Source: Bryobacterales bacterium
Lineage (GTDB): Bacteria; Acidobacteriota; Terriglobia; Bryobacterales; Bryobacteraceae
Assembly (NCBI GenBank): GCA_003164075.1
Contig: PLRZ01000389.1
Span: 4,202 to 12,923, forward strand
Length of the DNA stretch: 8,722 nt
Direction of reading: 5' to 3'
The translations under genes and the position numbers were made by a program. A model generated the notes under the pieces. That model saw only the letters and a list, made by a program, of their open reading frames with translations, had not been told where the DNA came from and did not search any database. Positions 1-5,783 of the stretch are shown here, piece after piece; position 1 is the stretch's first letter, and each line of letters begins with the position of its first letter.

Positions 1-38
1 ATTACGCCGTCCACGGCGACCGGCCAGTAGAGCCGGGG

Positions 39-44
39 TAAAAT
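39..44 (+). promoter_or_regulatory. Putative -10 element TAAAAT for leaderless small gene
   Basis: The hexamer TAAAAT is preceded by GG and followed by six bases before the ATG at 51, which puts the predicted transcription start on or next to the start codon. It matches the TAGAAT hexamers before the genes at 5242, 5784 and 7117. I see no convincing -35 element, so this rests on recurrence and spacing. Confidence 0.4.
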
Positions 45-50
45 TGAGGA

Positions 51-254
51 ATGGATCGCGGAACACGCCGGGCTCAGCGGGAACGGATGAAGGCCAGGGC
101 CAAGCGTATCTATCCCAACGATCCGAAAGCACACAAATTGGCCGATCATATGGCCTTCTGCCATAGCTTCTGCTGCCAGGCGCACAGGCGCAAGTTCAGC
201 GGCCCCACCTTGCGGGAGATTCGTTTCGCTACAGCGTGGGAAACCGCTTGTTGA
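51..254 (+). CDS. Small Cys-cluster protein, unknown function
   Basis: Encodes 67 residues, basic at the N-terminus. From memory it resembles a widespread family of small uncharacterised proteins with a core of K-A-x-R-I-Y-P, then A-D-H-x-A, then a knuckle C-S-C-x-x-C-G-N-P-R-R, then G-x-x-T-L-x-E. Here I see KARAKRIYPND (residues 14-24), ADHMAFC (31-37), C37/C41/C42, RR (46-47) and GPTLREIR (51-58). The central Cys of the usual knuckle is Ser39, and an extra Cys sits at 41, so metal binding may be altered or lost. An alternative start is Met13 (position 87), where the family core begins. The ATG at 51 is preferred because a TAAAAT hexamer (39-44) lies exactly six bases upstream, fitting leaderless transcription; GAGGA abuts the ATG too closely for a normal ribosome site. 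The gene ends 18 bases before the convergent chemotaxis receptor. The function is unknown; a nucleic-acid or metal-binding role is only a guess. Confidence 0.62.
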   Translation: MDRGTRRAQRERMKARAKRIYPNDPKAHKLADHMAFCHSFCCQAHRRKFSGPTLREIRFATAWETAC

Positions 255-272
255 CCCGCGCGGCGTAGTCAC

Positions 273-1697
273 TCACTCGTCTGTTCCCCGATTCCCCACC
301 AGTGCCCCGAGCCGCGACGCGACATCCTTCAAGCCGACCGCCTGCGCCGAGAGCTGTTGACTCGCCGCGGCGCTCTCTTCGGCGCTCGCCGCGGTAGCTT
401 GGGTGACCCGGTCCATCTGCGTAATCGCCCGGGCGATTTGATCGATTCCGTGCGCTTGTGCCTGACTGCCGAGTTGCACCGATTCCACCAGTGCTTTGAC
501 CCGGCCCGCGCTGTCGGTAATGGACCGGATGGTCCGCGCCACGTGCTCCGCCCTGGAGGCGCCTTCCGTCGATTTCACCGCCGATTCTTCGATCAGCGCC
601 GCTGTCTCTCTGGCCGCCTGCGCCGAGCGCAGCGCCAGATTGCGCACTTCGTCGGCCACCACCGCGAACCCCAACCCCGCCTCACCCGCGCGCGCCGCTT
701 CCACCGCGGCATTCAGGGCCAGGATGTTGGTTTGAAAGGCGATCTCATCGATGGTCTTGATGATTCCCGAAATCTTGTTACTGGATCCCTTGATTTCCGC
801 CATGGAGACGAGCATGTCCTCCAAAGTCCGGTTGCCTACGTCCACCTCATGGTCCACGGCGTTCATGGCGTCCGACGCTAAACGCGAATTCTCGACGTTC
901 TTGCGCGTCATGGAGGTGAGTTCCGCGGTAGAAGCGGCAGTCTCTTCGAGCGAAGCGGCCTGTTCGGAGGCGCCTTGTGCAAGAGACTGGCTCGACGAAG
1001 CGACCTGTGCGGCGGCGCCCGCCACTTCAGCCGCGCCACCGCTCAAGTCGAGTGCCGTTCTGCGCAGTTGGAAGTTCAGGCCGCGCACGATGTGCCAGGC
1101 AGAACCCCCACCGGAAAGGATGGCGAAAGCCAGGAACCCCAATACCCAAAGCCGCGCGCTGCGTACCGACTTCATGGTTGCCTCGGCATTGCGGCCGCCG
1201 ACCGCTCGTGAGAAGTCGATCTCGGCATTGAGCTTTTGTTCCAGATCGAGCAGTTGGGGCCGGCCTTCGTCCATCCATACTTTCCAGGCCGTTACCGTGT
1301 CGCCAGTGCCGCTGATGGGGCGAATTCTCTCCCACGCGGCGCACAACCGGCCGTAAACCGGAGGGATCGCATCGTACAACTGCTTTTCCTCCGGCGTCGT
1401 AATGGACTTGCCAAACAATTCCAGCAGCTCGGTGAACTGTTTCTGCCCCAATCGGATTTTCACTTCCATCGCCTGGCGTTGTGCCGAAACTCCGATATGC
1501 ACCAACATGTTACCGGTCATAACCCGATTGATCTGCGCCAGTTTGCCCACGCTATACACGGCAGGCAGAGACTGATCGGTAACCGCCAGCAGCTTGGACT
1601 CAATGTCGCCCACCCGGTAGAGTGCGATCGCGGCCACGATTGCGGTCAGCGTGACCAGAAAGCCGCAAGCGAGTGAGATCTTTCGGGCGATGTTCAT
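273..1697 (-). CDS. Methyl-accepting chemotaxis protein (HAMP-less)
   Basis: A transmembrane chemoreceptor that would pass ligand signals to CheA/CheW; the product is 474 residues. A short cytoplasmic N-terminus (MNIARK) is followed by TM1 (about 6-27), a periplasmic helical domain of about 155 residues resembling a four-helix-bundle sensor, and TM2 (about 183-204). The cytoplasmic signalling domain follows, with the conserved hairpin tip at about 316-355 ([20 protein letters not shown] and onward). Two consensus methylation sites flank the tip, [10 protein letters not shown] around Glu251/252 and [10 protein letters not shown] around Glu440/441, suggesting CheR/CheB adaptation. TM2 leads almost directly into the methylation helices with no recognisable HAMP domain. 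There is no C-terminal NWETF-like CheR tether. The ATG at 1697 is chosen over a TTG 11 codons upstream because MNIARKISL is a typical receptor N-terminus. The ligand is unknown. No other che genes are present; the gene is divergent from the sigma-factor operon. Confidence 0.93.
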   Translation of the reverse strand: MNIARKISLACGFLVTLTAIVAAIALYRVGDIESKLLAVTDQSLPAVYSVGKLAQINRVMTGNMLVHIGVSAQRQAMEVKIRLGQKQFTELLELFGKSITTPEEKQLYDAIPPVYGRLCAAWERIRPISGTGDTVTAWKVWMDEGRPQLLDLEQKLNAEIDFSRAVGGRNAEATMKSVRSARLWVLGFLAFAILSGGGSAWHIVRGLNFQLRRTALDLSGGAAEVAGAAAQVASSSQSLAQGASEQAASLEETAASTAELTSMTRKNVENSRLASDAMNAVDHEVDVGNRTLEDMLVSMAEIKGSSNKISGIIKTIDEIAFQTNILALNAAVEAARAGEAGLGFAVVADEVRNLALRSAQAARETAALIEESAVKSTEGASRAEHVARTIRSITDSAGRVKALVESVQLGSQAQAHGIDQIARAITQMDRVTQATAASAEESAAASQQLSAQAVGLKDVASRLGALVGNRGTDE

Positions 1698-1788
1698 ACC
1701 TGTTAGCCGTATCGGCTGAAGCGGGGCCAACCTTTAGTGGGGCGGACTTTTCCGTAACCTTTTTGCCTTCCCCCGGTATTCCTATACG

Positions 1789-1794
1789 TAGACT
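1789..1794 (+). promoter_or_regulatory. Putative -10 element (TAGACT) of the sigma operon
   Basis: TAGACT lies eight bases before the GTG at 1803, one mismatch from the TAGAAT hexamer seen at the same distance from other starts in the window. A second AT-rich candidate, TATACG, lies at 1783-1788. TTGCCT at 1763-1768 is the nearest -35-like match, but its spacing (20 or 14 bases) is poor. If the operon is autoregulated by its own ECF sigma factor, the true promoter could look quite different. Confidence 0.3.
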
Positions 1795-1802
1795 GAATTG
1801 AA

Positions 1803-2351
1803 GTGGAAGACGAACAAATCATGTTGGACGTCCGGGCGGGCGACGTCGGGAAGCTGGAACAGCTCTTCGACCGCCATCACCGGCCCCTGTTTCATTTTTT
1901 CCTGCACCTGACCTCCAGCCGTTCGACGGCCGAGGACCTGGTGCAAGAGGTGTTTTACCGCATCTTGAAGTACCGCCATACCTACCAGCCGGAAACTTCG
2001 TTCCGCGCCTGGCTCTTCCAGGTGGGCCGCAACGTCCATCTGGATTACGCCGGCCGACATAAAGGCGAGGTCGCTCTGCCGGACGATGTGGTGGAGTTTC
2101 GCGGGCCGGACGTTCCGCCCGACCGCCAGGCGCAGAAGAATCAGGAGGCCGTCCTGCTGCGGCGAGCCCTGGCAACGCTCCCTCGGGAGAAGCGGGAAGT
2201 GTTGATTATGAGCCGGTTCATGGAACTGAAGCACGAGGAAATTGCCTCCGTCCTGAAGTGTGAAGTGGGGACGGTGAAGGTGCGGGTATACCGGGCGCTG
2301 CGTGAGTTGAGCGACCGGTTCTTCGCGCTGAGTGGAGAACGAGCATCATGA
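1803..2351 (+). CDS. ECF-like RNA polymerase sigma factor
   Basis: A two-domain sigma-70 family protein of 182 residues, the usual ECF size. Region 2 spans about 20-85: TAEDLVQEVFYRI (42-54) is the core-binding helix, and FRAWLFQVGRNVHLDYAGR (67-85) is the -10 recognition segment. A polar linker (about 86-115) leads to region 4 (about 122-172), whose helix-turn-helix is HEEIASVLKCEVGTVKVRV (144-162), carrying the hallmark GTVKVR. The GTG at 1803 is chosen because the N-terminus (EDEQIMLDVRAGD) matches the standard ECF opening; starting at the internal ATG at 1821 would trim it. The stop overlaps the start of the anti-sigma gene by four bases (ATGA), so the pair is probably translationally coupled. 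It should direct polymerase to envelope-response promoters when released by its partner; the target promoters are unknown. The family assignment is very secure, the ECF subgroup is not resolved. Confidence 0.95.
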   Translation: MEDEQIMLDVRAGDVGKLEQLFDRHHRPLFHFFLHLTSSRSTAEDLVQEVFYRILKYRHTYQPETSFRAWLFQVGRNVHLDYAGRHKGEVALPDDVVEFRGPDVPPDRQAQKNQEAVLLRRALATLPREKREVLIMSRFMELKHEEIASVLKCEVGTVKVRVYRALRELSDRFFALSGERAS

Positions 2352-3172
2352 GTTGTGAACGATTTCGCGAGCAAATCCCGGATTGCCTGGCAGGACGGCT
2401 GGAAACGGGCGTCCGGGAGAAGTTGATCGCCCACCTGGAACTCTGTTCCGCCTGCCGTGCCGACATGGCGGAGATGGGCGTAGTCTGGCGCGGCCTGGAA
2501 TCCCTGCCCGTGCCGGAGCCCGATCCGGCCATGCGCGCCCGCTTTCTGGAAGTGCTGGACGCGTATCGGGCCGGCATGGAACAGGGTCGCGAACGGACCG
2601 TGGTAAGCGGCCGGAGCCGTTGGTGGATTGCCGGATGGTGGCCGGCAAAGGCGGCCTGGCAGACCGCGCTGGCAGTGGCCCTGCTAGCGGCCGGCGGATT
2701 CGGCGGGCATTATTTGGCGCGGCCCCGGACGGCGGCGCCCGAGATCGCCCAGCTCCAGGGGCAGGTGGAGAGCCTGCGCCAGGCGGTGGCGCTCTCCATG
2801 CTACAGGATCCATCGTCCAGTTCGCGGATCCGCGGCGTCGGCTACAGCAGCCAGGTGCAGCGGCCCGGCCGGCAAATCGAGCAGGCCCTGTTGTACGCCG
2901 TCAATCACGATGCCAACGTCAACGTGCGCCTTTCCGCCGTGGACGCCCTGGAGAAACTGGCCGGCAATCCCGACATCCAGCGGGCCCTGGTGGATGCCCT
3001 GCCGATGCAGGATTCGCCGCTGGTGGAAATCGCCCTCATCGATGTTCTGGTGGAGGCTAACGATAAAGCGGCAGTGCCGGCCTTGCGCCATCTGGCGGAA
3101 GACCGGCAGGCCGATGACGCGGTGCGCCAGCGGGCGGCCGCGGGCGTAAAGAAACTCGAGGTAGCTAAATGA
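2348..3172 (+). CDS. Membrane anti-sigma-like zinc-finger protein with HEAT-like repeats
   Basis: A 274-residue protein, probably the anti-sigma factor for the gene it overlaps. The N-terminus is a zf-HC2/ZAS-type zinc finger: His29-x3-Cys33-x2-Cys36, with Cys3 upstream. A linker rich in Pro and Trp leads to one membrane segment (about 103-123). Next come a predicted coiled coil (about 131-150; AQLQGQVESLRQAVAL) and a C-terminal helical repeat region. I read three HEAT-like repeats of about 30 residues (179-207, 210-239, 241-270), each with paired helices and spaced Leu/Ala/Val. The first carries the typical VRLSAVDALEKL. In the expected topology the finger is cytoplasmic and the repeats are periplasmic, where they could sense a protein ligand. 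The gene overlaps both neighbours by 4-base ATGA junctions, arguing for fixed stoichiometry. Finger, membrane segment and context are seen directly; the sensor role is inference. Confidence 0.9.
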   Translation: MSCERFREQIPDCLAGRLETGVREKLIAHLELCSACRADMAEMGVVWRGLESLPVPEPDPAMRARFLEVLDAYRAGMEQGRERTVVSGRSRWWIAGWWPAKAAWQTALAVALLAAGGFGGHYLARPRTAAPEIAQLQGQVESLRQAVALSMLQDPSSSSRIRGVGYSSQVQRPGRQIEQALLYAVNHDANVNVRLSAVDALEKLAGNPDIQRALVDALPMQDSPLVEIALIDVLVEANDKAAVPALRHLAEDRQADDAVRQRAAAGVKKLEVAK

Positions 3173-4008
3173 AACGTTCGATCGCCCTTTTCTTGCTTAC
3201 AATTCCTGTACTGGCTGCCCGACCCAATGACAGCGATCGGTGGCGGGTGGAAGACGAGGAGACTATTCACAAGACTTTCCATGTGGCCACCGGCGATAAT
3301 GCCGCCAAGCTGATTGCCGACCAGGTCAACGGCTACGTTCACGTGACGGGAGGCGGCGGCTCGGAGATTCAGGTGACCGTGGAGAAGCGCATTCGGGCCG
3401 AGTCGAAATCGGACCTGGCCGACGCCAAGAGAGACGTCAAGCTCGACATGACCCAGGAAGGCAATTCCGTGAAGCTGTATGAGGACGGCCCCTTCCGTCA
3501 CGACGATGGCTGGCGTCACCGGCATTACAGCGTGGTCTTCGAATGCGATATCCAAGTGCCCTCCGGCGCGTCGCTCGATCTACATACTATGAACGGCGCC
3601 ATTGAGGTGAAGAATACCACTGGCGATTATAAGGTCCACACCATGAATGGCAGGGTGGAGATGGACGATATCGGCGGAACCGGGTCGGTCGAGACCATGA
3701 ACGGCAGCGTGCATGTGGCATTCAACCGCAACCCTGCGCGGGAATCGTCATTTCGCACTATGAACGGCTCCGTCGACCTGTATTTTCATTCCGATCCCGA
3801 CGCCGATTTCAACCTGGAAACCATGCACGGGGGCGTGTACGCCGATTTCGACGTGACCACCCTTCCCACCACGGTGAGGGGTGAGATCTCGGGCAACCGG
3901 TTTGTGTATCGCTCCGGCGGCAATATGAAGGTGCGCGCCGGCAAGGGCGGGCCGGTGCTCTCGCTGCATACCATGAACGGCGCCATCCGCCTGCATTCCA
4001 AGAGTTAG
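3169..4008 (+). CDS. Exported DUF4097-type repeat protein (TMNG repeats)
   Basis: A 279-residue protein with a Sec signal peptide (MKRSIALFLLTIPVLAA, cleavage probably near Ala16/17), so exported. The mature part resembles DUF4097, a family of right-handed beta-helix-like proteins that includes Bacillus LiaG and YvlB, genes tied to cell-envelope stress. The signature Thr-Met-Asn-Gly recurs at residues 140, 158, 176, 197 and 268, with TMHG at 218. Each is followed by a short beta strand such as AIEV, RVEM, SVHV or SVDL. Spacing of 18, 18, 21 and 21 residues fits one helix coil per repeat. The acidic N-terminal third (25-130) lacks the signature apart from VNG at 53. The start overlaps the anti-sigma stop (ATGA), placing the protein under the same sigma system as output, ligand or co-sensor. 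No lipobox, anchor or catalytic motif is seen. Confidence 0.88.
   Translation: MKRSIALFLLTIPVLAARPNDSDRWRVEDEETIHKTFHVATGDNAAKLIADQVNGYVHVTGGGGSEIQVTVEKRIRAESKSDLADAKRDVKLDMTQEGNSVKLYEDGPFRHDDGWRHRHYSVVFECDIQVPSGASLDLHTMNGAIEVKNTTGDYKVHTMNGRVEMDDIGGTGSVETMNGSVHVAFNRNPARESSFRTMNGSVDLYFHSDPDADFNLETMHGGVYADFDVTTLPTTVRGEISGNRFVYRSGGNMKVRAGKGGPVLSLHTMNGAIRLHSKS
3586..3981 (+). repeat. In-gene TMNG-coding repeats
   Basis: Six short repeats centred on the codons for Thr-Met-Asn/His-Gly begin at 3586, 3640, 3694, 3757, 3820 and 3970. The first four intervals are 54, 54, 63 and 63 bases, so all keep frame and match one beta-helix coil each. The DNA core, close to ACYATGAAYGGC, is shared while third positions and flanks differ. 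This looks like an old repeat held by protein selection rather than a recent DNA duplication. The 150-base gap before the last copy probably holds decayed coils. Confidence 0.8.
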
Positions 4009-4014
4009 TGAATT

Positions 4015-4020
4015 AAGGGA
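4015..4020 (+). promoter_or_regulatory. Ribosome binding site of second DUF4097 gene
   Basis: AAGGGA lies seven bases before the ATG at 4028, the clearest Shine-Dalgarno match in the window. It sits in the 19-base gap after the first DUF4097 gene, where no promoter is visible, and supports co-transcription with independent translation initiation. Confidence 0.65.
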
Positions 4021-4027
4021 CACAGCC

Positions 4028-4822
4028 ATGAAATCAATACTGGCCTTGACGGGCCTGATAGTATCCGTGTGCGCGATGGTCTTCGCGCAGAGCGCCACCG
4101 GGGACCGAATCGTGGTGCCCGACCGGAGTTCCTCGCACCCGAGAGTAGTCAACTGCAACCTGCTGAACGGCGCCATCACGGTGAGAACTTACGGCGGCAG
4201 GGAAGTGATGGTGGATGGCGAGCGTTCCCGTTCGCACGACGCGCCCACCGGAATGAGACGCATCGGCGACTCCACGCGCGGCCTGGAAGTGGTGGAAGAC
4301 GACAACGTCATCACGGTCCACAGGCGTCCCGCCGGCAACGGAGACGTATACCTCACCGTGCCGGTGGACACTTCGCTGCGGCTGCACACCTTGTCGGGCG
4401 CCATCGACGTCGAGGGGGTCCACGGAGAAGTGGAAGTCCACACGCTGAACGGCCACGTGACTCTGACCGGCATTTCGGGCAATGTGACGGCCGATTCGCA
4501 GAACGGCCCCATCAAAGTCACCATGGATAGCGTGGACGCCAGCAAGCCACTGGCGTTCAGCACTCTGAACGGCCTTGTGGACCTCACCTTACCGCAAGAT
4601 CTCAAAGCCAATCTCACCGTCAGGAACAATCACGGCGCGGTCTACAGCGATTTCGACGTGACCCTGGGCGGCAGCCGCGCCCTTACCGAGAGGAACGGCT
4701 CCGCCGACGGACGGTATCGCATCCGCCTCGACAACACCATCCGCGGCAGCATCAACGGCGGCGGTGTCGACCTGACTATCCGTACCTTCAACGGCGCCGT
4801 CTATATAAGGAAGAAGAAATAA
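4028..4822 (+). CDS. Exported DUF4097-type repeat protein, paralogue
   Basis: A 264-residue protein with a Sec signal peptide (MKSILALTGLIVSVCAMVFAQ, likely cleavage after Ala20). The mature part is the same beta-helix-like DUF4097 type as its upstream neighbour. Its repeats are more diverged: LNGAITV (46-52), LSGAIDV (122-128), LNGHVTL (140-146), QNGPIKV (158-164), LNGLVDL (180-186), NHGAVYS (201-207) and FNGAVYI (254-260). Spacing of 18, 18 and 22 residues in the core matches the neighbour. The two share the SDFDVT/ADFDVT element after HGAVY/HGGVY, so they are probably ancient tandem duplicates. A lysine-rich tail (RKKK) ends the protein. It is the last intact gene of the sigma operon; the next gene is a broken permease. 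The role in envelope stress is inferred from context and from the LiaG/YvlB relatives. Confidence 0.87.
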   Translation: MKSILALTGLIVSVCAMVFAQSATGDRIVVPDRSSSHPRVVNCNLLNGAITVRTYGGREVMVDGERSRSHDAPTGMRRIGDSTRGLEVVEDDNVITVHRRPAGNGDVYLTVPVDTSLRLHTLSGAIDVEGVHGEVEVHTLNGHVTLTGISGNVTADSQNGPIKVTMDSVDASKPLAFSTLNGLVDLTLPQDLKANLTVRNNHGAVYSDFDVTLGGSRALTERNGSADGRYRIRLDNTIRGSINGGGVDLTIRTFNGAVYIRKKK

Positions 4823-4846
4823 CGGGCAAGCGTTGAGGAACCCGTC

Positions 4847-5201
4847 ATGATCCGGAACCTGGTGGCCACCGGCCTGTACGGAACGCTGGCCTACGCGGTG
4901 AGCCGCCGGGCGCCGGAAGTGGGCCTGCGGATGGCGTTGGGCGCGCAACGCGGCCAGGTGCTGTGGATGGTCCTGCGCGGCAGTCTGGGGATGACGGTCG
5001 CCGGGGGTAGCGATCGGTTTGCCGCTGGCTCTGGCGGCCACCAAGGAATTGCAGTCGATGCTCTTCGGCGTCCAGCCTCGCGACCCCGCGACTTTCGCCG
5101 CCGCGCTGGTGGGGATCGCCGCAGTCTCGCTCGCGGCAAGTTTGATTCCAGCGCTACGCGCCGCGTCGGTAGACCCGATGGTCGCGCTGCGGGAAGAATA
5201 A
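4847..5201 (+). pseudogene. Remnant of ADOP/FtsX-like permease, C-terminus, frameshifted
   Basis: Read in two frames, this matches the last ~115 residues of MacB/FtsX-like permeases of the ADOP type (acidobacterial duplicated orphan permeases). Frame one gives GLYGTLAYAVSRR, EVGLRMALGAQRGQVLWMVL and GMTVAG, up to a run of five Gs at 5003-5007. The next frame then gives PLALAATKELQSMLFGV, DPATFAAALVGIAAVSLAA and the terminal ALRAASVDPMVALREE. Removing one G joins them as VAGVAIGLPLALAAT, the expected membrane helix, and makes one 117-residue reading frame. The N-terminal several hundred residues, including the periplasmic domain and earlier helices, are absent; in-frame sequence just upstream (4823-4846) does not resemble the family. 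It is therefore both truncated and frameshifted, a decayed relic or the scar of a rearrangement after the DUF4097 gene. The single G could be a sequencing error, but the truncation would remain. Confidence 0.82.
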
Positions 5202-5228
5202 GTATGAGTTTGCTCTGCGGATACCCGG

Positions 5229-5234
5229 TAGAAT
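5229..5234 (+). promoter_or_regulatory. Putative -10 element TAGAAT for first Uma2 gene
   Basis: TAGAAT, preceded by GG, lies seven bases before the ATG at 5242, predicting a transcript starting at about 5241. An ATG at 5233 falls inside the hexamer and would be an unlikely start. No good -35 match is seen at 16-18 bases upstream. Confidence 0.42.
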
Positions 5235-5241
5235 GAGGGGC

Positions 5242-5772
5242 ATGGCAACCACGGTCACTTATGAAGAGTGGCTCCGCATGCCCGAGGTCAGCGATGCCAC
5301 GGAAGAAGTGGTGAATGGCGAGATCCGAATTACGCCGGCGGCGAAGTGGGTCCATGCGCGCACCGTGGAACTGACGCAACGCGCCCTCAACAAGAATTTG
5401 GACCCCGGCCGGATAGCTGTACTCGGCCGTTTCGGTCTGGTTATTCGCAAGGAGCCGCTGACGGTACGCGTACCCGATCTGGCCGTTCTCGAGATAAGCT
5501 CAATCGTCGAGGAGGACGGCTTCGTACATTCGCCGCCTCAATTGGTGGCCGAAGTGCTCTCGCCCGGCGAGGATCCAGCCGGGAAACTCGCCGATTATGC
5601 CAGCCTCGGAGTGCCCGAAGTCTGGGTCATCTCGCCGGAAGCGCGGACCGTGGAGGTGCTATATCCGGAAGACGGCAAGCTGCGCATCACCCAAATTCCG
5701 GCCAGCGGTGTCCTCACACCCAGACTCTTCCCCCACGCGAACGTCGATATCGCCTCGATTTGGAGCAGGTAG
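5242..5772 (+). CDS. Uma2-family (DUF820) PD-(D/E)XK nuclease-like protein, copy 1
   Basis: A 176-residue protein of the Uma2/DUF820 family, a restriction-endonuclease-like fold common in cyanobacteria and acidobacteria, with no firmly known role. Family landmarks are YEEWLRMPE (7-15), EEVVNGEI (21-28), VPDLAV with Asp79, AEVLSP with Glu104, Lys115, Tyr119, and GVPEVWVISPEARTVEVL (123-140). Asp79, Glu104 and the Lys115/Tyr119 helix are the presumed active-site elements. Compared with its neighbour, the loop between Glu104 and Lys115 is three residues shorter, which could affect activity. The ATG at 5242 is chosen over one at 5233 because MATTVTYEEW fits the family N-terminus and the earlier ATG overlaps the likely promoter hexamer. 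It is a tandem paralogue of the next gene. There is no signal peptide, so it is cytoplasmic. Substrate and partners are unknown. Confidence 0.9.
   Translation: MATTVTYEEWLRMPEVSDATEEVVNGEIRITPAAKWVHARTVELTQRALNKNLDPGRIAVLGRFGLVIRKEPLTVRVPDLAVLEISSIVEEDGFVHSPPQLVAEVLSPGEDPAGKLADYASLGVPEVWVISPEARTVEVLYPEDGKLRITQIPASGVLTPRLFPHANVDIASIWSR
5606..5636 (+). repeat. 31-bp direct repeat, copy 1 (within Uma2 gene 1)
   Basis: This stretch is identical to 6175-6205 and encodes the SLGVPEVWVISP core. The flanks also match closely apart from third-position changes. It reflects the tandem duplication of the Uma2 genes, with either strong constraint or gene conversion keeping the block identical. Confidence 0.85.
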
Positions 5773-5775
5773 AAT
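5770..5775 (+). promoter_or_regulatory. Putative -10 element TAGAAT for second Uma2 gene
   Basis: TAGAAT lies eight bases before the ATG at 5784 and is preceded by GG, as at 5229. Its first three bases are the TAG stop codon of the upstream Uma2 gene. A short AGGA at 5776-5779, only four bases from the ATG, is a weak alternative explanation as a ribosome site. Confidence 0.42.
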
Positions 5776-5783
5776 AGGAACGA

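Noticed and set aside
1..41. Possible 3' end of an upstream gene: frame 1 stops at 28-30, frame 3 at 39-41, and the reverse strand also reads as plausible protein
   Set aside because: Too short to choose among three frames; not enough to call a partial gene.
751..1356. A 201-codon forward frame inside the chemoreceptor gene
   Set aside because: Low-complexity Ala/Ser-rich shadow of the reverse-strand coding sequence.
1718..1735. Sigma-54-like -24/-12 pattern (GG, ten bases, GC) on the reverse strand upstream of the chemoreceptor
   Set aside because: The bases before the GC are CA instead of TT and the -24 block is imperfect; chance is likely in GC-rich DNA.
2905..3555. A 216-codon reverse frame across the anti-sigma/DUF4097 junction
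   Set aside because: It spans two well-supported, translationally overlapping forward genes and shows no domain.
4822..4845. Hairpin ACGGG / CCCGT after the sigma operon as a terminator
   Set aside because: Only five pairs around a 14-base loop and no T tract.
5005..5016. Programmed ribosomal frameshift in the permease remnant
   Set aside because: No slippery heptamer or downstream structure evident, and the gene lacks its N-terminal majority, so decay is the simpler reading.
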